Positions 36,053-42,332 of a stretch of 42,332 nucleotides of DNA are shown piece after piece. This DNA comes from an uncultured Alphaproteobacteria bacterium (GTDB lineage Bacteria; Pseudomonadota; Alphaproteobacteria; HIMB59; GCA-002718135). Both the position numbers and the translations under genes were made by a program. How positions within the stretch are numbered: position 1 is the first letter of the stretch; each line of letters begins with the position of its first letter. Below the pieces are notes generated by a model that searched no databases, was not told where the DNA came from, and saw nothing but the letters and a program-made list of their open reading frames with translations. The stretch is taken from NCBI GenBank assembly GCA_902622475.1, contig CACNPW010000006.1:1-42332 (forward strand). Direction: 5' to 3'.

Positions 36053-37306
36053 ATGAAAAAATTAATTACAGGATTGGCAGCCGTATTAGCTTTCGGTTTT
36101 TATGGTTCTGTTAATTCAGCTAAGTCTATTGAAATAGAAGTAGCTTATCCTTATTCAGGATTATTCGATGTAACGTTTCAAGCTATTATGCCAGAGTTTG
36201 AAAAAGCGCATCCAGATATTCAAGTTAAATTTAGAGCAACTTATGAAAACTATGAAGATGCAACTGCAACAATTTTTAGAGAGTCTACTTCAGGTAACTT
36301 ACCAGATGTAACGATGCAAGGTCTTAACAGACAAGCACCTCTAGTAGATAAAGGTATTGCAAAGTCTTTAGAGCCATTTATTGCAAAAGAAGCAGCTTTT
36401 GAAAAAGATGGTTACCATTCTGCTATGTTAAGTCTTTCAACATTCGGTGGTGAAGTTTATGGATTACCATTTTCTGTATCAACGCCAGTTGGATATTACA
36501 ACATGGATCTATTAGCTGAAGCAGGTGTAGATAGTATTCCAACTAACTGGGACGAAGTTATTGCAGCATGTAATAAATTGGAAGCAGCAGGTAAAGGAAC
36601 TCTATACTTTGGTTGGAACATCACAGGTAACTGGTTCCACCAAGCATTAATGCATACTCAGAACGTTCCAATGGTTAAAGATGGAGCTGTAAATATGGGT
36701 GGTGATGCAGGACTTGCAACGTTAGAGCAAATGAAAGCAATCATGAGTGGATGTAATATGCCAAACTATTCAATTGCTGATGGTCAAGCTGCGTTCAACG
36801 CAGGTACTATTGGTATGATGTTCTGGTCTACTTCAAGCTTGGGTTCAGTTAATGCTGCAAAGGCAGACTTTGTTTTAAAAACTGCACCATTCCCTGGAAT
36901 GGCTGGAGTAAACAATGGAACACCAGCAAGATTACCAGCAGGTGGAAACGCTGCAATGTTAGTGTCTACATCTGATGATCCAGCAAGAGTTGATGCTGCA
37001 TGGACTTTCTTAAAGTTCATTACATCAGGTATCGGTGCTGCATTAGTTGCTGAAACAACTGGATATGTTCCACCAAATAAAGCAGCGAATGATTTATTAG
37101 GTGACTTCTATAGTCAAAACCCTAATAAACTTACTGCTGTTGAACAACTTCCACTTCTTGCTGATTGGTTTGCGTATCCTGGAGAAAATGGATTAGCTGT
37201 TACACAGGTAATCTATGATTTCACGGAAGAAATTGCTACAGGCGACGCTGATGATATGGCAGATCTTCAAGAAGAAATGATGGAAGAAATAAACGATCTT
37301 ATGTAA
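36053..37306 (+). CDS. Ugp-type ABC transporter periplasmic substrate-binding protein
   Basis: 417-residue family 1 solute-binding protein resembling UgpB. A signal peptide is present (MKKLITGLAAVLAFGF, cleavage near Ala23). EVAYPYSGLFDVTFQAIMPEF opens the mature part. YGLPFSVSTPVGYYNMDLLAEAG, FNAGTIGMMFWSTSS and PARLPAGGNAAMLVS are typical of the glycerol-3-phosphate branch. Base composition is less A+T rich than its neighbours, fitting strong expression. It is the likely partner of the ATPase and two permeases at 30084-33059, though separated by phnA-phnY. UgpB-type proteins can bind glycerophosphodiesters; the ligand here is unknown. Confidence 0.88.
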   Translation: MKKLITGLAAVLAFGFYGSVNSAKSIEIEVAYPYSGLFDVTFQAIMPEFEKAHPDIQVKFRATYENYEDATATIFRESTSGNLPDVTMQGLNRQAPLVDKGIAKSLEPFIAKEAAFEKDGYHSAMLSLSTFGGEVYGLPFSVSTPVGYYNMDLLAEAGVDSIPTNWDEVIAACNKLEAAGKGTLYFGWNITGNWFHQALMHTQNVPMVKDGAVNMGGDAGLATLEQMKAIMSGCNMPNYSIADGQAAFNAGTIGMMFWSTSSLGSVNAAKADFVLKTAPFPGMAGVNNGTPARLPAGGNAAMLVSTSDDPARVDAAWTFLKFITSGIGAALVAETTGYVPPNKAANDLLGDFYSQNPNKLTAVEQLPLLADWFAYPGENGLAVTQVIYDFTEEIATGDADDMADLQEEMMEEINDLM

Positions 37307-37336
37307 TTTGAGATTATTTATTATTAACTTTTTATT

Positions 37337-37369
37337 ACAGCGGCTTTATAAAAGCCGCTGTTTTATTTT
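37337..37369 (+). terminator. Strong rho-independent terminator after the binding-protein gene
   Basis: An 11-bp perfect stem, ACAGCGGCTTT (37337-37347) against AAAGCCGCTGT (37351-37361), closes a 3-base loop and is followed by TTTTATTTT. It lies 31 bases after the binding-protein stop and 24 bases before the next start. It may act as a partial attenuator that keeps the binding protein in excess over the downstream genes. Confidence 0.88.
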
Positions 37370-37393
37370 AAATTTAAATGGGAGTAAAAATAG

Positions 37394-38473
37394 ATGCCTC
37401 TTACAACAACTACAATAGGTGCTTATCCAAAACCTAAACAAACACCCATTCAAGATTGGTTTTTAGGGACAAAATCAGAAGAAGAGAGAAAAGCATCAAA
37501 AGGATTATTATCAAATTGGTCACCTGGCGCATATGAAAAAGCATTAGAGTCTGCAGGTGCGGATGCTGAAAAATTATTTTTAGCAGCAATTAAAGAAGTT
37601 ATAACTGATCAAGTAAGTGCGGGTATTGATGTTCCAACAGATGGGGAAGTTAGGCGTGAGAGTTATGTATTATATCAATGTCGATTTTTAAATGGTGTAA
37701 GTTTTAAGGAAGTTACACATAAGTCAGTAAGACAGGGTGCGTTCGAAGCTGACCTTCCAACTATTGTTGCACCAATTTCAAGTAAAGAAATACGTATGCA
37801 TTTAGACTGGAAGAGTGCACAACAATTTACAAAAAACCCAGTTAAAATTACGCTACCTGGACCAATGACAATTACAGATTCAATTGCCAACAATTACTAT
37901 GATGACATGAAAAAACTTGGTTTTGATTTAGCATTAGCCCTCAATAAAGAAGTTAAAGCACTTGTAGATGCAGGTTGTCAGTATATTCAAATTGATGAAC
38001 CAGTATTTGCTAGAAAGCCTGATGAAGCTCACTCATATGGTATGGAAAATTTAGAAAGAATGATGCATGGTATTCCTAAAGAAGTGCAACGCGTTTGCCA
38101 TATTTGTTGTGGTTATCCCAACTCACTAGATTCAGAAGGGTATAAAAAGGCTGATCTAGATGCTTATGATAGAATTGCATCACTTGTAGATGATTCAACT
38201 ATTGATGAAGTATCTTTGGAAGATTCACATAGGCATAATGATTTAAATCTTTTAGAAAAATTTACTAAAACAAAAGTAATTTTTGGATTTATTGATATTG
38301 CAAAAAGTAGAATGGAGTCTGTTGAAGAAGTAAGAGTTCGTATCAAAGATTCACTTGAACATATTGATGAACACCGTTTAATAGCTGCACCAGATTGTGG
38401 TTTAGGATTCTTTACCCGAGAACAAGCAATTGAGAAAATGACAATTTTAACTAAAGCGGCAAAATCAATTTAA
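37394..38473 (+). CDS. Core-MetE-like methyltransferase (MetE C-terminal domain family)
   Basis: 359 residues corresponding only to the catalytic C-terminal barrel of cobalamin-independent methionine synthase. The zinc ligands are all present: His236 and Cys238 in VCHICCG, Glu276 in VSLEDSHRHNDL, and Cys335 in APDCGLGF. The substrate aspartate motif is QIDEPVFARKP. The N-terminal MetE half, needed to use methyl-tetrahydrofolate polyglutamate, is missing. Short MetE proteins act with other methyl donors or acceptors. A GGGAG ribosome site precedes ATG 37394. In a phosphonate island the substrate is an open question. Confidence 0.88.
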   Translation: MPLTTTTIGAYPKPKQTPIQDWFLGTKSEEERKASKGLLSNWSPGAYEKALESAGADAEKLFLAAIKEVITDQVSAGIDVPTDGEVRRESYVLYQCRFLNGVSFKEVTHKSVRQGAFEADLPTIVAPISSKEIRMHLDWKSAQQFTKNPVKITLPGPMTITDSIANNYYDDMKKLGFDLALALNKEVKALVDAGCQYIQIDEPVFARKPDEAHSYGMENLERMMHGIPKEVQRVCHICCGYPNSLDSEGYKKADLDAYDRIASLVDDSTIDEVSLEDSHRHNDLNLLEKFTKTKVIFGFIDIAKSRMESVEEVRVRIKDSLEHIDEHRLIAAPDCGLGFFTREQAIEKMTILTKAAKSI

Positions 38474-38477
38474 GGTA

Positions 38478-39590
38478 ATGTGGAATTATTTTAACCCTGT
38501 TGAAATTATCTTTGGAGAAAATAGATTTAAAGAAGTACATGATGCTCTTAAAAATAAAAAGTACATCATAATCACTCATCCAGAAGAAATTTTTAAAAAA
38601 TATAGCGATGAATTAAAATCTTCTTCAAATCCACCTTTATCCATCATGACGGATGTTCAGCCTAATCCAGATTATAAGGATATTTTAGAGTTACAAAATA
38701 AATTTTCTTCAATTAATGAATCGGTAGATTATATTTTAGCTATAGGTGGTGGCTCTGTTACAGACACAGCTAAAGCAATTGCTGCATTTAAAGATAAACA
38801 AGAATATCTAACAGATTTTGTTCGCAATAAGAAAAGTCCAAGAGTAGAAAATCCAATTAAGATTATTGCAATACCTACAACTTCAGGAACATCAAGTGAG
38901 CTTACGTGTTGGGCCACAATATGGGATAAAGAAAAAAATAATAAATTATCTTTGGTGCATAAATCTCTTTATGCAGAAAAAGCAATTATCGATCCATCAA
39001 TTATGGTTGATAAGCCTTTAGGCTTGACCATTTCAACAGGTTTAGATGCTCTCTCTCATTCAATGGAAAGTATTTGGAATATTAATGCAAACCCAATTTC
39101 TGCTTCTCATGCAATACAAGCATCAAAATTAGTATTAGAAAATTTACCACTTCTCACTAAAGATTTAAGAAATGTTGTATTACGTTCAAACATTGCACTG
39201 GCATGCGTTCATGCTGGCTTAGCGTTTTCCAATACGAAAACTGCTATTGCGCACAATCTATCATACCCTGTGACACTCAATTACGGTATTCAGCATGGTA
39301 TTGCTTGTTCATTTACTTTACCCATGATTACTAAAAGTATGGTTGGAATTGATAGTGTCGCTGAGGAAAGACTAAAATTAATTTTTAACGATAATCTAGA
39401 GAATGCCGCAAATCATCTGAGTGAATTTATGCGTTCTTTGGAAGTTCCTCTGAACTTAAATGAAATAAAAGTTCCTGTTCAAGAATGGAATAATATAGTA
39501 GATGACGCGTTTTTAGGGGAACGAGGTAAAAACTTTATTGGCAATAAAGAAGCCTTCATCTCTTCTGCTAAATCAATGGGACTTTATTAG
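38478..39590 (+). CDS. Iron-containing alcohol dehydrogenase, phosphonate-associated type
   Basis: 370-residue group III (Fe) alcohol dehydrogenase. The opening MWNYFNPVEIIFGE, the NAD(P)-binding AIGGGSVTDTAKAIA and IPTTSGTSSELTCWA, and the iron ligands in GLDALSHSMES (Asp, His), TAIAHNLSYP (His) and GIQHGIACSFTLP (His) are intact. The N terminus and context resemble the phosphonate-metabolism Fe-ADH family (TIGR03405, phosphonoacetaldehyde reductase). Expected reaction is interconversion of 2-hydroxyethylphosphonate and phosphonoacetaldehyde; in this catabolic setting oxidation seems likely. It starts 4 bases after the MetE-like gene. Confidence 0.82.
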   Translation: MWNYFNPVEIIFGENRFKEVHDALKNKKYIIITHPEEIFKKYSDELKSSSNPPLSIMTDVQPNPDYKDILELQNKFSSINESVDYILAIGGGSVTDTAKAIAAFKDKQEYLTDFVRNKKSPRVENPIKIIAIPTTSGTSSELTCWATIWDKEKNNKLSLVHKSLYAEKAIIDPSIMVDKPLGLTISTGLDALSHSMESIWNINANPISASHAIQASKLVLENLPLLTKDLRNVVLRSNIALACVHAGLAFSNTKTAIAHNLSYPVTLNYGIQHGIACSFTLPMITKSMVGIDSVAEERLKLIFNDNLENAANHLSEFMRSLEVPLNLNEIKVPVQEWNNIVDDAFLGERGKNFIGNKEAFISSAKSMGLY

Positions 39591-39592
39591 TA

Positions 39593-40699
39593 ATGAAAAA
39601 AAATTTCAGGTTTTATGATAACAGACAAAAATATTTATTATTTGTCACAACAACAAATGAAAAAAATCAAATTGCTGATGCGATACGTCCTCACGTAAAT
39701 AAAATTAAACCGCAAAAACCTGGTTTAAAAATATTTGATGCTGGGATGGGTGATGGTTCTTTACTTATGAATGTTATGCGTCAGTGCCACGAGGCCAGGC
39801 CTAACGTACCTCTATTAGTTTGCACAAAAGAAATAAGTATTGAAGATGTAAGATTAGGTTTGGAAAAATTACCCGATAGGTTTGTTGAGCATAAGAATAC
39901 TGTTTTTGTAATTTCAAATTTACACTACGCTGAAGCCGCAAACCTAAAATCAAAAAATGACGTTAAACAGAAAAAAATTAATTGGAATATTATTAAATTA
40001 AAAGGTGACACCTCTCTTGAATTTGCCCAACAATTAAGAAAACAAAATGAATTTTTAGAAAAAAAATGGAATATAGAAATTAATAAAAAGTCAGGTAACC
40101 ATACTTATAAGGAGCCTTCAGTCATGGTTATTTACCGTGAAGATCAAGAATTTAATGTTAATGAATTAATACCAACCAAAAAAAAATCAGATAATAAATT
40201 TGATCTTATTATTGCTTCACAGCCTTATCGTTCAAGAATTTCAGCAGAAAAGAAATCAAAATATGTCATCGAACCAATGATTCGAGCGTTAAAATCAAAA
40301 GGGAAATTATTAACTATTCATGCTTCAGGAAAAGATCCTGCTAATGAAATAATTCGTAAAATTTGGCCAAAAGAGGACCCCTTTCCTTCTCTTGGGAATA
40401 GTATCATTTCTTATCTTAAGAAAAATTTAGATAAAGAGTTATTAAGCAGTTTATCTTTTGGAGAAAAAAGAATTATTAAATGTAAACTGAGAGCTCTACC
40501 AACAGAAATCACTGGAGGTATAGCGACATCATTAGTTTTCTCTGCTTGGAATGCCTCTATATATGTCAATCAAATGGATGATGATAAAGTTATGAAAGTA
40601 GAAAAAACAAAAAATTACGAAAAAGTAGTTCAAAAAATTGTTGCTAAAAATAAAGGTCTTTATTTTAACAATGAAATATTTGTAATCGAAAAAAAATAA
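39593..40699 (+). CDS. SAM-dependent methyltransferase-like protein, unknown substrate
   Basis: 368 residues, not recognised as a named family. A Rossmann methyltransferase motif I is visible as IFDAGMGDGSLL (about residues 46-57), and a motif IV-like strand reads FDLIIASQPYR. The central region (about 120-190) is Lys/Asn rich and polar. No signal peptide or membrane segment. It begins 2 bases after the Fe-ADH stop, so it is co-transcribed with the core-MetE-like and Fe-ADH genes. Methylation of a phosphonate, or use of a methyl group handled by the MetE-like protein, is possible but speculative. Confidence 0.65.
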   Translation: MKKNFRFYDNRQKYLLFVTTTNEKNQIADAIRPHVNKIKPQKPGLKIFDAGMGDGSLLMNVMRQCHEARPNVPLLVCTKEISIEDVRLGLEKLPDRFVEHKNTVFVISNLHYAEAANLKSKNDVKQKKINWNIIKLKGDTSLEFAQQLRKQNEFLEKKWNIEINKKSGNHTYKEPSVMVIYREDQEFNVNELIPTKKKSDNKFDLIIASQPYRSRISAEKKSKYVIEPMIRALKSKGKLLTIHASGKDPANEIIRKIWPKEDPFPSLGNSIISYLKKNLDKELLSSLSFGEKRIIKCKLRALPTEITGGIATSLVFSAWNASIYVNQMDDDKVMKVEKTKNYEKVVQKIVAKNKGLYFNNEIFVIEKK

Positions 40700-40703
40700 T
40701 TTT

Positions 40704-41492
40704 TTATTTAAACCAATTAACTTCTGTTTTTAAAAAATCCTCTGTATGAATAATTAAGGCGTCAGATCGAATTATTGCAACATTATAATTTGTATCTGTA
40801 TTTGCTGTCCCTAAACGATATTCATTTGAAAAGTTAGGTATTAGGGGAGACCAAGTACTTCTTGGGGAGGAAAAAGTAATACCACAATAAGAACCAGAAC
40901 TTGTAATGTGTTGATGACCAAAAAAAATATGTTTTATTATCTTATTATTTTTAGTTAAAATTTGTTGAAACTCTTTTTTTTGTTGTAATCCTATTCCATC
41001 ACTTTCCTCTTTTACTAATGCTAGTGGATTATGATGCATAAAGATGTACGTATCTGTATTAGTTTTACCTAAAATATTATTTAACCATTCTTGCCTCTTT
41101 TCACAGTAATGTCCTTGGTGAGTATTAATCAGATTAGTATCTATAAAAATTAAACGTTTATTATCTATATCCTTAAAGTATTGAATAAATCCATTTGGAT
41201 CGGTTTCAATATTAGGAAAGTTTATTTTAAACTCATCTCTGTTATCATGATTACCTATAATGAGTTGAGGATTTAAATTCTTTGGCAGGCCTGCTTCATC
41301 AATGATTTTTATAAATAACTGATAAGAATCTTTATCACCTAAGTCTGTAATATCACCAGTGATGGCAAATAAATCTGCATCACCATGATTATTTTTTATA
41401 TGACTTAATGCTTTTTTAAATTTACTGACAGGATCTATGCCATGAATCTTATCTATATAAATATGGGGGTCTGAAAGGTGAATAATTTTCAT
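40704..41492 (-). CDS. Calcineurin-like metallophosphoesterase (GpdQ/CpdA-type phosphodiesterase)
   Basis: 262-residue binuclear metallophosphoesterase. All five metal motifs are present: HLSDPHI (DxH), AITGDITDLGD, IIGNHDNRDEF, FMHHNPLAL and FFGHQHITSSG. Size and spacing fit the class III cyclic nucleotide/glycerophosphodiesterase group (CpdA, GpdQ). No signal peptide, so it is cytosolic and would act after import. It is the last gene of phnW-AllA-like-phosphodiesterase and is convergent with the methyltransferase gene (4-base gap). Context suggests hydrolysis of a phosphonate monoester or glycerophosphodiester. Confidence 0.88.
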   Translation of the reverse strand: MKIIHLSDPHIYIDKIHGIDPVSKFKKALSHIKNNHGDADLFAITGDITDLGDKDSYQLFIKIIDEAGLPKNLNPQLIIGNHDNRDEFKINFPNIETDPNGFIQYFKDIDNKRLIFIDTNLINTHQGHYCEKRQEWLNNILGKTNTDTYIFMHHNPLALVKEESDGIGLQQKKEFQQILTKNNKIIKHIFFGHQHITSSGSYCGITFSSPRSTWSPLIPNFSNEYRLGTANTDTNYNVAIIRSDALIIHTEDFLKTEVNWFK

Positions 41493-41512
41493 TATTAAAT
41501 ATAAATTTATAA

Positions 41513-42145
41513 TTAGATCGCAGTTTTAAAATAAATATATTTATTAAATTCCTCTTTTAAGTCGATGCTAACTCTTGCATGTACTTTACCTTGTTTTCCA
41601 TGAAATGATTGTTTTTCTTTAACTGGAAACACCCCTTCATGCCAAATGTTTGGATGAATATACAAACCTTTTGATCCATCACAATAAAATGCTTTGAAAT
41701 GTTCTGGTTCGATGTCGTCTGTTGGTAAAGCTAAAGGACAAATAAATGGTTTATTTTCTGCAGGAAAAAAAAGCTGACCTCCATCAGGATGATAATTTGC
41801 ATGCCATAGAAATATTTTTGTTGGATCTGAATATTTATCTTTTTGCAATTCTTGATCGGGGTTATTGGCATAACCCAGTATATATTTTCCATCTACTTCA
41901 TAATCGCTCTTATGTTGGACAGCATTATTTTGTCCATAAAGCACATCACCTTGCCACCAGGTATCAAAAGAACCTTCGGTAGTTCCACCTTCATTACCAG
42001 TTCCTTCTTCTATGTCGCGCCATCCTTGTTTTGGCCAAGTAACAATTTCAATATCACTATTTTCAAAACTATCGATTAAATACCCATATCCTTTAAGATT
42101 TTCATTTGTTGCTTTAACTAATGGTATTTCAATTTCTTTTGTCAT
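41513..42145 (-). CDS. Ureidoglycolate-lyase-like (AllA family) cupin
   Basis: 210 residues. NENLKGYGYLID near the N terminus, GGQLFFPAENKPFICPLALP, and FYCDGSKGLYIHPNIWHEGVF match the layout of AllA (PF04115), where the last segment carries the conserved histidines. It is longer than typical AllA (about 160-170), with additional sequence at about residues 35-100. No allantoin or ureide genes are nearby. It lies 7 bases after the phnW stop and 20 bases before the phosphodiesterase gene, so a role in phosphonate use is suggested. Reaction unknown. Confidence 0.68.
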   Translation of the reverse strand: MTKEIEIPLVKATNENLKGYGYLIDSFENSDIEIVTWPKQGWRDIEEGTGNEGGTTEGSFDTWWQGDVLYGQNNAVQHKSDYEVDGKYILGYANNPDQELQKDKYSDPTKIFLWHANYHPDGGQLFFPAENKPFICPLALPTDDIEPEHFKAFYCDGSKGLYIHPNIWHEGVFPVKEKQSFHGKQGKVHARVSIDLKEEFNKYIYFKTAI

Positions 42146-42152
42146 TGTTTTG

Positions 42153-42332
42153 TTAGTTTAATGTTAGTCCCAACTCAGTAACGACTTCTTTTACAGCTTT
42201 TATTGTATCCATCATGTCTTGTTCATTTAAATTACCAATACACCCAATTCTAAAAGTTTCTGCCACTGTTAGTTTTCCTGGATAAATTAAAAAATCTTTT
42301 TCACTAAGAGCATTATAAAATTTCTCAAAGTT
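42153..42332 (-). CDS. phnW: 2-aminoethylphosphonate:pyruvate aminotransferase, C-terminal end (cut by window edge)
   Basis: Only the last 59 residues are present, reading from the window edge to a TAA at 42153. The stretch FLIYPGKLTVAETFRIGCIG is the characteristic C-terminal motif of PhnW, which converts 2-aminoethylphosphonate and pyruvate to phosphonoacetaldehyde and alanine. The end NLNEQDMMDTIKAVKEVV also fits. Upstream gene of the phnW-AllA-like-phosphodiesterase operon. The PLP lysine and start lie outside the window. Confidence 0.88.
   Translation of the reverse strand, partial: NFEKFYNALSEKDFLIYPGKLTVAETFRIGCIGNLNEQDMMDTIKAVKEVVTELGLTLN

Noticed and set aside
39593..40699. Reading the second methyltransferase-like protein as a phosphonate oxygenase or a DNA methyltransferase
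   Set aside because: No iron-binding HxD motif and no clear NPPY/DPPY motif (the segment reads ASQPYR). Only SAM-type motif I is convincing.

Overview
The window is 42.3 kb of very AT-rich, tightly packed bacterial DNA. The organism looks like a streamlined marine alphaproteobacterium. Supporting signs are an Asp-rich (non-zinc type) HemB, a TIGR02300-type and an NDUFS6-like zinc-ribbon protein side by side, a probable ROSE-type RNA thermometer before an hsp20 gene, many 1-4 bp ATGA/TAATG gene overlaps, several overlapping convergent gene ends, and no intergenic gap above about 200 bp. A SAR11/AEGEAN-169-like lineage is my guess from this style; it is not proven by the sequence. No tRNA, rRNA, insertion sequence, phage gene or CRISPR array was seen.

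Layout. 1-1103: 5' part of katG (minus). 1164-7368: a minus-strand operon of DUF2141 protein, cysS, thrS, hemB, hisI, ribA and a DUF985 cupin. 7397-11511: a compact folate operon pabB-pabA-pabC-folP-folB-folK (plus), very rich in A, T and lysine codons, meeting a divergent trpF-like gene (minus) tail to tail. 12189-15364: nucleoside salvage (cdd, purine nucleoside phosphorylase, deoA) plus an O-methyltransferase. 15365-15935: thermometer-like leader, hsp20 and a terminator. 16095-19771: a ferric-iron ABC transporter split between strands (fbpA-fbpB plus, fbpC minus). 19793-25368: M48 peptidase, adenosine deaminase, adenosine-kinase-like PfkB, an EamA permease and an orphan YejA-like binding protein. 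25438-27423: cytochrome c, msrP, msrQ. 27398-29185: MFS permease and two small zinc-ribbon proteins.

29221-42332 is the most interesting part, an integrated phosphonate island. A divergent promoter region near 33.1 kb drives a Ugp-like ABC transporter plus a phosphonate-associated EamA-type permease to the left. To the right it drives phosphonoacetate hydrolase (phnA) and phosphonoacetaldehyde dehydrogenase (phnY), followed by the transporter's binding protein, a core-MetE-like methyltransferase, a phosphonate-type iron alcohol dehydrogenase and an unrecognised SAM methyltransferase-like protein. A convergent operon from the right edge brings phnW (3' end only), an AllA/ureidoglycolate-lyase-like cupin and a GpdQ-like phosphodiesterase.

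A coherent reading, which is inference, is: import of a phosphonate ester or glyceryl-phosphonate, hydrolysis by the phosphodiesterase, conversion of 2-aminoethylphosphonate (PhnW) or 2-hydroxyethylphosphonate (Fe-ADH) to phosphonoacetaldehyde, oxidation by PhnY to phosphonoacetate, and C-P cleavage by PhnA to acetate and phosphate. The roles of the methyltransferase pair and the AllA-like protein are unexplained, and they are the best candidates for something undescribed. Tandem repeats with an 11-bp period, a Pho-box-like geometry, precede both transporter promoters.
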